From the NCBI GenBank assembly GCA_039029355.1, contig JBCCGI010000075.1:1-39987 (forward strand): 39,987 bases of DNA. The letters are read 5' to 3'. This document shows, piece by piece, positions 1-9,540 of the stretch (the first letter of the stretch is position 1; each line of letters begins with the position of its first letter). Under the pieces are notes generated by a model. The model worked only from the letters and a program-made list of their open reading frames with translations, was not told where the DNA came from and made no database searches. The position numbers and the translations under genes were made by a program. The DNA comes from JBCCGI01 sp039029355. Its GTDB lineage: Bacteria; Planctomycetota; UBA1135; GCA-002686595.

Positions 1-1219
1 CCGCGAGCACCGCGGCCGCGCCGCGGTCGGGGTCGCGCGCTTCGCCCGCGCGGGTCGGCGACGGGCGCCCGAGCGCCGCGGCCACCGCCGCCGCGCCGCG
101 GCCGATCAGGCGCGCCTCCTCGTCCCGCTCCGAGCCGAGTGCATCAACCCAGGCGCACAGGCGCTCTAGATCCCCGAGCGCACCGCGCTCGCGCGCCAGC
201 AGGCCGAGCGCCGCGCCGACCTCCTTGGCGTCGACACCGACCCGGTCGCAGGCGGCGGCGAGGCGCAGCGCGTCGTCGAACGACGCCAGGCCGAGCGGCG
301 GGCCGAGGCTCCAGAGCTTGCCGAAGCGTGCCGGCTGCCCGGGCGACCCGGCGCCGCCGGAGGACGGCCGCGTGAAGGCCCAGCCACACGGCGTCGGGCA
401 CCCGCGGCACCCCACGCGCTCGCGCGGGGTCTCGGCGGCGTCGCGCGCGAGCGCCTGGCCCGCGTCGCGGTCGAGCTCGCCGCGCGCCGCGCGGGCGGGG
501 CCAAGCTCGAAGGTGCCTCCCGCCGCGCGGGCCTGCAGCCGCGGCGACGCGGTGAGCGCCTGCACCAGCTCGGGGTCCGGCGACGTCGCCAGCTCGCTCG
601 CCGTGACCGCGAGCGCCTTGAGCCCGAGCCCGGCGAAGGCCGCGCCCAGGCCGCCGCGCCCGACAAAGCTCGGTACGCGGTCGCTGCCCGCCAGGCTCGC
701 CACCGGAAGGCCGCGCTCGCCCGCCGCCCCGACGCGCAGGGACGCGCACCGGCCGAGGCGCCGCTCGAGCGCCGCGTGGGTCGCGACCGGGTCCAGCCCC
801 GCGAGCTCGGGCATGCGCTCGAGCCGTGCGCCGTCGCGCTCCAGCACGAGGACGCCGGCGCCGCCCGGAACGGTGCCGCGGAGCAGCAGCGCGTCCGCCA
901 GCCCGGCCAGGCGCCGCCCGAGGCCGCCGCCCACCAGCCCCTCGGCCAGCCGGCCGGTGAGCGGCGCGCGCGCCGCCACGGTCGCGCGGGCGGCCGTCGG
1001 CACGCCGCGCCGCACGCCGTCGCCGACGGCCAGCGCAAAGGCGCCGTGCTCGCCGGCCCGCGCGCTCTCCAGCAGGAGCAGGGTCGCCAGGCCGCCCCCG
1101 GCCCAGGGCGCGCAGCCCGCCAGGTCGGCCGCGGCCGGCCGCCAGGGCTGCGGCCCCCACCGTCCGCCATCCGCGGCGGAGAGGTCGACGAAGAGCACCT
1201 GGGGCGGGTCGGGCGGCAT
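1..1219 (-). CDS. Aldehyde:ferredoxin oxidoreductase (AOR) family protein, 3' end cut by window
   Basis: The frame is open from an ATG at 1219 to the window edge (about 406 codons, no stop reached). AOR enzymes are tungsten- or molybdenum-pterin, [4Fe-4S] proteins that oxidise aldehydes to acids. Seen here: an N-terminal VLFVDLSAADG like the family's 'RVDLTTG' start, ARAPLTGRLAEG like 'KSPLTGGYG', a glycine-rich GRGGLGAAFAGLGLKAL like 'GRGGLGAVMGSKNLKAI', and CRGCPTPC, giving three of the usual cluster cysteines (Cys271, Cys274, Cys278); the fourth would lie beyond the edge. The N-terminal domain is Ala/Arg-rich and more degenerate than in characterised enzymes, so the substrate cannot be named. 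It diverges from the M50 peptidase gene across about 130 bases. The opposite-strand and other-frame ORFs here are Arg/Ala/Pro-rich shadows. Confidence 0.78.
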   Translation of the reverse strand, partial: MPPDPPQVLFVDLSAADGGRWGPQPWRPAAADLAGCAPWAGGGLATLLLLESARAGEHGAFALAVGDGVRRGVPTAARATVAARAPLTGRLAEGLVGGGLGRRLAGLADALLLRGTVPGGAGVLVLERDGARLERMPELAGLDPVATHAALERRLGRCASLRVGAAGERGLPVASLAGSDRVPSFVGRGGLGAAFAGLGLKALAVTASELATSPDPELVQALTASPRLQARAAGGTFELGPARAARGELDRDAGQALARDAAETPRERVGCRGCPTPCGWAFTRPSSGGAGSPGQPARFGKLWSLGPPLGLASFDDALRLAAACDRVGVDAKEVGAALGLLARERGALGDLERLCAWVDALGSERDEEARLIGRGAAAVAAALGRPSPTRAGEARDPDRGAAAVLA

Positions 1220-1351
1220 GATCGGGGTTGTACGGGCGATCGTAGGGGCCTAGTGTCCCCCCTCGACGCCGCGGTCGCGAGGCCTTCCGGAAACGAACCG
1301 CGATTCCGTGCGTTGTCCCCACGCCTCGGACGCCCGGGGCGTACTCCTCCC

Positions 1352-2314
1352 GTGCTTGGCTCCTGGAAGATCAGCCGCCTCTTCGGCATCGACATCCGGA
1401 TTCACTGGACGTTCGTGCTGCTCCTGGCGTTCCTGCTGCCGACCCTCAGGGGCGGCGACCCCGTTACGGGGCTGTTTGCGTTCACCGCGCTGTTCGGCTC
1501 GGTGCTGCTGCACGAGCTGGGCCACAGCCTGATGGCCAAGCGCTTCGGCGTCGAGGTGATCGACATCACGTTCTGGCCCCTCGGCGGCATGGCACGGATG
1601 ACCGAGATCCCCGAGGAGCCGCGGCTCGAGGGCCTGATCGCGATCGCGGGCCCCGCGGTGAACTTCCTGCTGCTCGGGCTCTGCGTGATCTGCCTGATCC
1701 CGCTGCTCGTGCTCGGGCAGAGCGGCTGGCTCGTGAACTGCCTCGGGCTGGCGCTCGTCGTCAACGCGATGCTCGGCATCTTCAACCTGGTGCCGGCCTT
1801 CCCGATGGATGGCGGCCGCCTGCTGCGCGCCTTCCTCGCGCGTACGAACAACTACGTGCGCGCGACCGAGCTCGCCGTCCGTGCCGGGCGCTTCGTCGCG
1901 GTGCTGATGGTCGCCGGCTCGATCCTCGCGAGCTTCTTCGGCGGGCCCTTCTGCGTCATCCCGCTCATCGCGCTCTTCATCTGGTACGCCGGCGGCCGCG
2001 AGCTGATGGCGGTGCGCGTGCGGCACGGCCTCAGCCCGCTCGGCGGCCGCGCGCCCTTCGGGCCGCGCGCGGGCGACGCGGGCGGCTTCGGACAGCCGGA
2101 GCCGCGGCCGGCCCAGGCGACGAGCTCGCCGGCGCCCGAGCGCGCGGCGCCGCAGACGCCCGATGGCGGCGCGCGCCGGCCGGAGGCGTGGGACAACATG
2201 GACGGCGGCCGCCGCGGCTTCAGCGAGGACGAGATCCGTCAGCTGGAGCGCTACCGGGGTCGGCTGCAGCGCCCGGACTCCGAGGCGGAGCCGCCTGCGG
2301 ACGACCCGGCCTAG
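1352..2314 (+). CDS. M50-family site-2-protease-like membrane metallopeptidase
   Basis: This is an intramembrane zinc protease of the SpoIVFB/S2P type, which cuts membrane-embedded regulators. The start is taken as GTG 1352, because VLGSWKISRLFGIDIRIHWT matches the typical N-terminus of these proteins; the frame runs open further upstream but that part is a shadow of the AOR gene. The zinc motif HELGH is at residues 54-58, and the second motif appears as NLVPAFPMDGGR, supplying the third ligand Asp. Several hydrophobic segments cover roughly residues 15-215. The last 100 residues are Pro/Ala/Gly/Gln-rich and probably disordered, with no PDZ or CBS domain seen. A short palindrome ACGCCC-G-GGGCGT (1330-1342) lies just before the start. 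The 3' end overlaps the convergent RDD gene by 95 bases. Its substrate is unknown. Confidence 0.85.
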   Translation: MLGSWKISRLFGIDIRIHWTFVLLLAFLLPTLRGGDPVTGLFAFTALFGSVLLHELGHSLMAKRFGVEVIDITFWPLGGMARMTEIPEEPRLEGLIAIAGPAVNFLLLGLCVICLIPLLVLGQSGWLVNCLGLALVVNAMLGIFNLVPAFPMDGGRLLRAFLARTNNYVRATELAVRAGRFVAVLMVAGSILASFFGGPFCVIPLIALFIWYAGGRELMAVRVRHGLSPLGGRAPFGPRAGDAGGFGQPEPRPAQATSSPAPERAAPQTPDGGARRPEAWDNMDGGRRGFSEDEIRQLERYRGRLQRPDSEAEPPADDPA

Positions 2315-3107
2315 CGCGGCGCGCCGACGCCGGCGTCCAGCCGCGCAGCTCGCGGAGGAAGAGGAAGATCTCGCGCAGCACCTCGCGCGCCGGCACGTCG
2401 CTGCCCGCGACCGCCTCCTCGAGGCCTAAGCGCTGCAGGTAGTGCGCCGCCGCCTCGCGGTGCAGGCGCTGGCGCGCGCGCGGCTCGAGGTCGGGGCGGC
2501 CCAGCAGCGAGCGGAGCAGCCGGTAGTCCGCGGCGTCGAGCCGCGCGCCGAGCGCGGGCACCAGCGCGAGCCGGCGGTTGGGGAGCTTGGACCACTCGTC
2601 GCGCGGGAACGGCTCCGCCCCCGCCAGCTGCACGTCGTCACGCAACACCACCGTGCCCGCGACGAGGTCGCCCAGCCGCTGGCAGCGCTCGGTGGCCACC
2701 ATCAGGATCAGCGCGACCGGCACCGGAAAGACGAGCACCATTGCCTCGAGCGGCCAGAACAGCGAGCGCAGGACGATCTGCACCGGGCCCGCCGGATACC
2801 CGTTCGCGTCGGCGATGCGCAGGCCGAGGAAACGCTTGCCAGGCGTCTGCCCGTTCCAGAGGAGCGCGAACACCACCTGGTACGTGGCCGGCAGCAGGAT
2901 CAGGCCGCCGATCAGGAGCCCGACCGCAAAGCCGCTGAGGCCGGTGATGTCCCCCGCCGTCATGACCAGGAGCACGATCAGGAGCGCCAGCCAGACGATG
3001 AGGAACACCGTCAGGTCGAGCAGCGCCGCCGCGGTGCGCGAGCCGGCGCCCGCGATCTCATAGCGCAGCGAGACGCCCTCGGGGGTTTCGACGACCAGGG
3101 CGGGCAT
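2220..3107 (-). CDS. RDD-family integral membrane protein
   Basis: About 295 residues from ATG 3107. The start is chosen because MPALVVETPEGVSLRYEIAG is the usual lead-in to the RDD domain and because the SpoIIM-like gene diverges only a few bases away. The RDD domain spans roughly residues 10-155: GSRTAAALLDL carries the characteristic Arg and Asp, GQTPGKRFLGLRI is the second signature, and RLGDLVAGTVVLR closes the domain. Three to four hydrophobic segments are visible. A soluble tail of about 120 residues ends in an Ala/Pro-rich stretch that overlaps the M50 gene in antisense, so the true C-terminus could be shorter than the reading frame. RDD proteins have no single established biochemical role, although some act as ion antiporters. 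Its company with SpoIIM-like, DUF4129, MoxR and DUF58 genes is a recurrent bacterial arrangement. Confidence 0.85.
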   Translation of the reverse strand: MPALVVETPEGVSLRYEIAGAGSRTAAALLDLTVFLIVWLALLIVLLVMTAGDITGLSGFAVGLLIGGLILLPATYQVVFALLWNGQTPGKRFLGLRIADANGYPAGPVQIVLRSLFWPLEAMVLVFPVPVALILMVATERCQRLGDLVAGTVVLRDDVQLAGAEPFPRDEWSKLPNRRLALVPALGARLDAADYRLLRSLLGRPDLEPRARQRLHREAAAHYLQRLGLEEAVAGSDVPAREVLREIFLFLRELRGWTPASARRARPGRPQAAPPRSPGAAADPGSAPADGSRPR

Positions 3108-3114
3108 TGCGGTG

Positions 3115-4149
3115 ATGGTAGTCGGTAGCATTCCCGTCGTGAAGCGCACCGCCCTCGACGGAGACGACGAGCGCCACCTGACCGAGCTCGGCTCGCTGGT
3201 GCGACGCGTCCGCCGCCGCCGGCGCGGGCTCTCGGCGCGTGAGGCGCAGGACTTCCCGCGGCTCTACCGCCACGCCTGCACGACCCTCGCGCGCCTCGAG
3301 GCGCGCGCCGAGGACCCCGCCGCCAGCGCCCGCGTACGGCGCCTGGTCGGCGACGCCCACGGCATCCAATACCGCTCGCGCCGGGCGGGCTTCACCGCGG
3401 CGGTGCGCGGCGCCTTCGCGCTCTTCTTCGTCGAGTCGCCGCGGACGGTGCGCGCGGAGTGGCGGCTGTTCGCGCTCTCGTTCGTGTTCATCTACGGGCT
3501 GGCCACGCTCTCGTTCCTGGCGGTCCGCCGCGACCTGGACCTGGCGCCCTCGCTGCTGCAGCCGGCGGTGGTCGAGGCCGAGATCGAGCAGCTGGAGCAG
3601 ACCGCCGAGGGCGAGCCGTTCCGCGGCAACTTCACCTTCGGGATCGGCGAGTCGCCGCAGACCGCCGGCTGGATCATGATCCACAACATGGGCGTCGGCG
3701 TGCTGTTCTTCGCCGCCGCGCTCGTGCCGCCGCTCTACCTGATCCTGCTGGCGACCAACGGCCTGATGCTCGGCACCTACACCGCGGTCGCGGGACACTG
3801 GGGGCAGGCGGGCGCGATCTCGTCGATCCTGTGGTGCCACGGCGTGATCGAGATCCAGGCGCTGGTGCTGGCCGGCACCGCCGGCCTGGCGCTGGTGCGC
3901 GCCTGGGTCCGACCCGGCCCATGGTCGCGCCGGCACGCGCTGCGGCGTGAGAGCCGCGTGGCGTGGCGCCTGCTGGCGCCGGTGTTCCCGATGCTCTTCG
4001 TCGCCGGGATGATCGAGGCCTTCGTCAGCCCGCACGCGCCGCTCGAGGTGCGCCTCGCGGTGGCGGTGGGCACCGGTGTGATGCTGCTGCTCTGGGCCGG
4101 GCTCCTCGGGCGCGGCGGCGGGCCTGCGCCGGCCGCGCCGGCGGCCTAG
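3115..4149 (+). CDS. Stage II sporulation protein M (SpoIIM/DUF95)-like membrane protein
   Basis: About 344 residues. The first ATG is 3115; a GTG at 3112 and another GTG at 3139 (giving VKRTALDGDDERHL) are alternatives, and no clear ribosome-binding site decides among them. The N-terminal 100 residues are soluble and helical, then come RRAGFTAAVRGAFALFFVE and several transmembrane helices. MIHNMGVGVLFFAAALVPP, LATNGLMLGTYTAVAG and CHGVIEIQALVLAGTAGLAL are classic SpoIIM family features (the conserved N-N-x-x-V helix and the H-G-x-x-E segment). In spore formers SpoIIM acts with SpoIID/P in engulfment. In non-sporulating bacteria the homologue sits beside RDD and MoxR/DUF58 genes, as here, and its role is unknown. 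The gene is convergent with DUF58 across a 21-base gap. Confidence 0.87.
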   Translation: MVVGSIPVVKRTALDGDDERHLTELGSLVRRVRRRRRGLSAREAQDFPRLYRHACTTLARLEARAEDPAASARVRRLVGDAHGIQYRSRRAGFTAAVRGAFALFFVESPRTVRAEWRLFALSFVFIYGLATLSFLAVRRDLDLAPSLLQPAVVEAEIEQLEQTAEGEPFRGNFTFGIGESPQTAGWIMIHNMGVGVLFFAAALVPPLYLILLATNGLMLGTYTAVAGHWGQAGAISSILWCHGVIEIQALVLAGTAGLALVRAWVRPGPWSRRHALRRESRVAWRLLAPVFPMLFVAGMIEAFVSPHAPLEVRLAVAVGTGVMLLLWAGLLGRGGGPAPAAPAA

Positions 4150-4170
4150 CTACTAGCTAGCGGGTAGCCC

Positions 4171-5546
4171 TCACCCCCCCAGGCTGCGGCGCTCGTCGAG
4201 CCAGGCGGCGAGCATCGGCCCCGCGGCCTCGGCCGGCACCGCGTCGAGCACGCGCACGCCCGTCCCCGCCAACCGGCGCAGGGCCAGGCGGCGGTCGTCC
4301 ATCAGCTCGTAGGCTGCCGCCCGCGTCGACGCGGCGGTGCTCTGCCCCAGCGCCGTCTCGCGGATGCCGGGGTCGTCGAGCGCGGCGAAGATCACGCGGT
4401 GGCGGCGCGAGGCGGCGGCGAGCGCGCGCCTTTGGTGCGGGACCGAGAACGGGTCCGCGACGTCGCTGACGACGAGCACCAGCGCGCGCCGCCGGTGCCG
4501 CGCGGCGAGCTCGCGCAGGGCGCGTTCGGGGTCGCTCTCGCCCACGCTCGGCTGCAGGTGGAAGAGCGACTCGCGCAGCCGCTGCAGCTGGCGCGCGCTC
4601 TTCGCCGGGGAGACGTAGGCCAGCACGCGCTGGTCGAAGGCCAGCGCCCCGACGCGGTCGCCGCGCGCGAGCGCGACCGCGGCCAGCTGCAGGGCCGAGT
4701 CCAGCGCCCAGTCCAGCTTGGTCCAGCCGGCGTGGCGGCCCTCGGAGGCGACCGTGCGCATGCGGCGACCGCAGTCGAGCAGCAGGATCAGCTCCTGGCC
4801 GCACTCCTCCTGGTACTGCCGCACGGTGGGCTTGCCCCGGCGCGCGAAGGCCTTCCAGTCCACACGCCGCGGGTCGTCGCCCTGCACGTAGTCGCGCAGC
4901 GACTCGAACTCGGTCTGCCCGCCGCGCCGCCGGAGCCGGCGGACGCCCAGGTCCTGCCAGCGCTCGGACGCGGCCAGCCGCAGGGTGTTCTTGAGGTCCG
5001 CCAGGGCGGGCTCGATCGCGACGATCTGCTCGCCGCGCAGGCGTCGCTGGCGCTCGATCAGGCCGAGCGGCCCGCGGATGCGCACGCGCAGATCGCCGAG
5101 CGCGTGCGCGCCCCGCAGCGTAGGGCGGTAGACGCGCCGCAGCGCGAGCCGCCCGTCGGCGGCGAAGGCGCCCAGGTCGGGGCCGCCGCTGGGGTCGCCG
5201 TCCTGGGGTGGCGCCTCGTCGCCCCAAACCGAGCGGCGCAGCACCTCGAACGAAGCGGGAAACTCCTCGTGCACCTCGACACGCCGGCCGGCGGGCCGAC
5301 GGCCCGCGGCGCTCGCGTCCAGCCGCACCGTGCGCTCCAGGTCGGCCGATAGTCCGGTCGCCTCCGGCGCGTCGCGCTCGACCGCGAGACGTCGCGGCGC
5401 CGGGGCCAGCGCAAGGTCGAGCGCGAGGGCGGCGACGAACAGCAGATCGACGAGGGCGAGCGGCAGCCGCAGCGCGCCGTAGCGCAGCGTCAGCGCCGAC
5501 GCCAGCGCCACGGCCGCGAAGACCCAGATCGCTCGCCGGGTCGGGA

Positions 5547-5550
<4 letters not shown>
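4171..5550 (-). CDS. DUF58 domain protein (MoxR partner), probable CTG start
   Basis: About 459 residues if translation starts at CTG 5550. No ATG, GTG or TTG lies between the upstream gene's end and the conserved N-terminus. GGAGGT at 5562-5557 sits 6 bases before this CTG, which overlaps the moxR stop as CTGA. Two transmembrane segments occupy about residues 8-50. The DUF58 signature is clear: GGQTEFESLRDYVQGDDPRR followed by VDWKAFARRGKPTVRQYQEE. It precedes a von Willebrand A-like domain beginning LILLLDCGRRM, where the usual D-x-S-x-S metal site is degenerate. DUF58 proteins are encoded next to MoxR ATPases and are thought to be their membrane-anchored clients or adaptors. This is the last gene of the minus-strand module. 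Confidence 0.88.
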
Positions 5551-6653
<1,103 letters not shown>

Positions 6654-6664
6654 GGGATCCGGAC

Positions 6665-7996
6665 TCAGGGGCCAGGCGGCGCATTCTGCTCGTTCCGGCC
6701 CGTGCGCGCGAGCCGCTCCAGGCGAACCAGTTTGCCGGCGAGGAGCTCCAGCTCCTCCTCGGTCTCGACCGCGTCGCGCAGGAACCCGGCCTCCCAGGCG
6801 GCGACCTCGTGCTCGTCGCGGGCCAGGTGCTCGACGGTGCCGAGCGCGCGGCGCACCTCGTGCGCCTCCAGGCGCGGCTCGTCGTCGTCCCCGCGGGAAT
6901 CCCCGGGCTCGGCCGCCGGGGCCGGGCGCCGGCGGGTCGCGCCCGGCAGCCGCGCGAAGACGCCGCGGCGCAGCATGCCGGCGAGCAGGTCGAAGCGGCC
7001 GAGCCGCGCGAGGAGCTCGCCCTGGGAGCGCGCCCGGGCGCGGGGGCTCGTGCGGCCCAGGGACTCGGGGTCGCGCGCGAAGGCCGACGCCCAGGCGAGC
7101 GACCAGACCGCCAGCACCACGAGCAGCGCCAGGTGCGCCGTCAGCGCGAAGCGGCCCGGCGCGAGCGCCAGCTCGAGCGGCGTCTCCGGCACCCAGCCGC
7201 CGAGGGCGAACTCGTCGAAGTAGATCCCGTCGAGCGGGCCCAGCGCCTCGACGACGCGCACCAGCAGCAGCGCGTTGTCGCCCTCTTCGAGGGTGTCGTT
7301 GTCCGCGAGCTCGTCGGTCGGCAGGAGCACCAGCTCGCCGCGCCCCACGGGCACGCGCAGCACGACGCTGCGCGCCGGGTCGTCGGCGTCGGCGACCAGC
7401 GTCTCGAGCTCGCCCAGGTCCGGGGCGTTCAGCCAGCGGCGCGCGCCCCAGCCGACGGAGAGCTCCTGGCCGCGCCGCGTGACGACACCCTGCGGCGCGT
7501 CGCTCTCCAGCTCGGAGCGCGTGATCTCCTCGACCCGCTCGAGCCCCAGCTCGTCGAGCAGGAACGCGCGCCGGCCGTCGTCCAGCGCGGCGACGAGCAC
7601 GCCCCCCTCCTCGACGAAGCGCCGGTAGTGGCGCGGGTCGCGCAGGCGGCGCGTGACCGGCGGCCGCTCGGCGTCGGGGTCGCCCGACTCCTCGGCCTCG
7701 TCCATCTCGTCCCAGATGCGCTGTAGGTAGTCCGGCGCCTCGCGCGGCGCCTCGGGCAGCCAGAGCGCGAAGCGCCCGCGCGGCAGGTCGCCGGGGGCGT
7801 CGCGCCACGCGCGCGGGGCGAAGCCGAGCTCGCGCAGCAGCAGGAACACGCCGAGCCGTCCGCGGTCGGTGGACGAGAAGGCGCTGCGGTCGCGCTCGTC
7901 GACACCCTGCGGGATGCTCGCGAGGAAGAAGCCCGCCAGCACGACGAAGGCGAGCAGCAGGAACGCGAGCGCGCGTCCGAGTCCACCGCGCTTCAC
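6665..7996 (-). CDS. DUF4350 domain membrane protein
   Basis: About 443 residues from GTG 7996, which overlaps the upstream DUF4129 stop as GTGA and has GGGAGG (8009-8004) 7 bases ahead. An N-terminal membrane helix (about residues 8-28, AFLLLAFVVLAGFFLAS) precedes an extracytoplasmic domain of about 250 residues. Its features FSSTDRGRLGVFLLLRELGF, RRFVEEGGVLVAALDDGRRA and GRGELVLLPTDELADNDTLE match the DUF4350 pattern of a Rossmann-like glutamine-amidotransferase-type fold. A second helix near residues 285-305 (LALLVVLAVWSLAWASAF) leads to a charged cytoplasmic tail. The family has no proven activity but is regularly found between DUF4129 and MoxR genes, as here. Confidence 0.82.
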   Translation of the reverse strand: MKRGGLGRALAFLLLAFVVLAGFFLASIPQGVDERDRSAFSSTDRGRLGVFLLLRELGFAPRAWRDAPGDLPRGRFALWLPEAPREAPDYLQRIWDEMDEAEESGDPDAERPPVTRRLRDPRHYRRFVEEGGVLVAALDDGRRAFLLDELGLERVEEITRSELESDAPQGVVTRRGQELSVGWGARRWLNAPDLGELETLVADADDPARSVVLRVPVGRGELVLLPTDELADNDTLEEGDNALLLVRVVEALGPLDGIYFDEFALGGWVPETPLELALAPGRFALTAHLALLVVLAVWSLAWASAFARDPESLGRTSPRARARSQGELLARLGRFDLLAGMLRRGVFARLPGATRRRPAPAAEPGDSRGDDDEPRLEAHEVRRALGTVEHLARDEHEVAAWEAGFLRDAVETEEELELLAGKLVRLERLARTGRNEQNAPPGP

Positions 7997-8619
7997 GGAC
8001 GTGCCTCCCGGCCGAGCCAGCGCTCGCAAAGCGCCTCGAGGCGCTCCACGTCGGCGGGCAACACCGGCTCGCGGCCGAACTCCTTCGCCTCGAGCTCCGC
8101 GATCAGCGGGGAGAGCAGCGCGCGCACGTCCTTCGACGGCTCGCCGCGCTCCATCAGCTCGCGGTTGGTCCAGCTGTCGCGGTAGCGCAGGTCGCCCCGC
8201 TGGCCGAGGCCGACCACCAGCGCGAACAGCAGGTAGCGCAGTGCGAGCGCGTCGTCGCCGTCGCGCCGCGCGGCCGCGGCGAGGGAGCGGAGCTCCGAGA
8301 CGCGCGTGCGCACGAGCGTGCGCGCCGGGTCCTCGGCGCCCCGCCGGCGCAGACGGGCGCGCAGCACCAGCAGACGCACGAGCAACACCAGCAGCACCAG
8401 CAGCGCGATCCCGCCGAGCGCCAGCAGCACCTGCTCGAGCACCGCGCCGGTGCCCGGCCCCAGATCGGGAAGCAGGTGCTCGAACATCCAGTCGAGCAGC
8501 CGCGACAGCATTGACGGCTCGCTGTCGAAGTCGCGGCGCGACAGCACGCGGTCGAGCGCCTCGCGGACCTCGTCCGCCGGCACCGGGTCGCCGGTGCGCG
8601 GATCGAGCCGGCCGATCAC
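7993..8619 (-). CDS. DUF4129 domain membrane protein
   Basis: About 208 residues from GTG 8619, overlapping the upstream stop as GTGA with GGAG/GAGG purines just ahead. The N-terminal half (DPRTGDPVPADEVREALDRV) is followed by one strong transmembrane helix near residues 60-85 (VLLALGGIALLVLLVLLVRL) and a basic stretch. The C-terminal DUF4129 domain then runs from LAAAARRDGDDALALRYLLF through DSWTNRELMERG to AELEAKEFGREPV. DUF4129 proteins have no assigned reaction. Their constant linkage to DUF4350, MoxR and DUF58 suggests one membrane assembly. Confidence 0.82.
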   Translation of the reverse strand: MIGRLDPRTGDPVPADEVREALDRVLSRRDFDSEPSMLSRLLDWMFEHLLPDLGPGTGAVLEQVLLALGGIALLVLLVLLVRLLVLRARLRRRGAEDPARTLVRTRVSELRSLAAAARRDGDDALALRYLLFALVVGLGQRGDLRYRDSWTNRELMERGEPSKDVRALLSPLIAELEAKEFGREPVLPADVERLEALCERWLGREARP

Positions 8620-9530
8620 GCCTCGCTCCCCCGGTGGCGGTCGAGCACGGCCCGCAGGCGCAGCTCGAGGTCCAGCCCCTCGCAGCGAACGCGCTGGTCG
8701 ACGTAGTAGACGGTCTCGACGACGGCCATGTAGCCGGTGCCGATGGCCAGGAAGGGCGCGCCGACGGCGGCGACAGCGAGGTCGAAGGGCAGCCCTCCGA
8801 GCGCGAGCTGCTCCTGCAGCGCGTTGCGTACGGGGACGACCCCCATCAGCTCGCGGAAGCTCGCGAACGGGTACACCATCATCCAGCCGACGGTGCCCCA
8901 GCCAGCCCAGCGCAGGAAGGCGGGCCACGACGACACCAGCTTGATCGCGCGGCCGAGCGTCTCGCCCATGCCGGTGCGCTCCAGCACGTAGACGGCCGGC
9001 ACCAGCGAGAAGAGCCACGCCAGCAGGATGCCCGGCAGGAAGCATGAGCACATGCCGAGAACCGTGAGCACGCCGGTGAAGCCGCCCAGCACGATCATGC
9101 CGGGGAAGCGGTGCAGGCCGTTCGTGACCGCCTCGCCCGCCGACACGAAGCGTCCCTGCAGGTAGCCGCCCACCAGGCTGCAGATGAAGACCGACGTGAA
9201 GAGCTGCACCAGGACGGGGAAGATCAGCCCCCATCCGAAGAAGAGCGCGTCCTGCCCGAGGCTCAGCAGCAGGGACTCGACGAAGAGCGTCGGGAACCAC
9301 AGCAGGAAGGCCACGCCGAAGCACGCGCCGAAGCGCGCCGCGAACACGTCGCAGGCCGCGTCGAGGATCTGCCCCACCCCACGCGGCGCGAGCAGGTCCG
9401 CGCGCTGCGCGAGGCGCGCCGCCGAGTAGCGCTTGCGCGCGAGCCCGCTCCCCTGGACCGGAGCGCCGTCCAGCTCGAAGCGCAGCGTCGTGGTGCGGCC
9501 GGCGGCGGGCGTCGAGGCGGCGCTGACCAA
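8616..9530 (-). CDS. Multi-pass integral membrane protein of the MoxR module
   Basis: About 304 residues. No ATG or GTG is available near the N-terminus; TTG 9530 is chosen because GGGG lies 5 bases ahead and the preceding gene ends only 10 bases upstream. After about 45 soluble residues comes GVGQILDAACDVFAARFGAC, the type of lead-in seen in YciC-like and glycerophosphodiester-phosphodiesterase membrane-domain proteins. Five or six hydrophobic helices follow, e.g. FGVAFLLWFPTLFVESLLL, FPGMIVLGGFTGVLTVLGMC, and a final segment near the C-terminus. No catalytic motif is seen. Such proteins are commonly the first member of DUF4129/DUF4350/MoxR clusters. Family assignment is by resemblance only. 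Confidence 0.7.
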   Translation of the reverse strand: MVSAASTPAAGRTTTLRFELDGAPVQGSGLARKRYSAARLAQRADLLAPRGVGQILDAACDVFAARFGACFGVAFLLWFPTLFVESLLLSLGQDALFFGWGLIFPVLVQLFTSVFICSLVGGYLQGRFVSAGEAVTNGLHRFPGMIVLGGFTGVLTVLGMCSCFLPGILLAWLFSLVPAVYVLERTGMGETLGRAIKLVSSWPAFLRWAGWGTVGWMMVYPFASFRELMGVVPVRNALQEQLALGGLPFDLAVAAVGAPFLAIGTGYMAVVETVYYVDQRVRCEGLDLELRLRAVLDRHRGSEA

Positions 9531-9540
9531 GGACGCCCCG

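Noticed and set aside
225..1253. Long plus-strand and alternative minus-strand frames over the AOR-family gene
   Set aside because: Their products are Arg/Ala/Pro/Ser-rich with no motif. The remaining minus frame alone carries the AOR signatures.
776..1351. In-frame 192-codon N-terminal extension of the M50 peptidase
   Set aside because: It lies antisense to the AOR gene, is low-complexity, and the conserved protein begins at GTG 1352.
4146..4160. CTAGC-TACTA-GCTAG repeat between SpoIIM-like and DUF58 genes as a terminator
   Set aside because: The stem is only 5 bp and is made of TAG stop codons, so it is too weak to claim.
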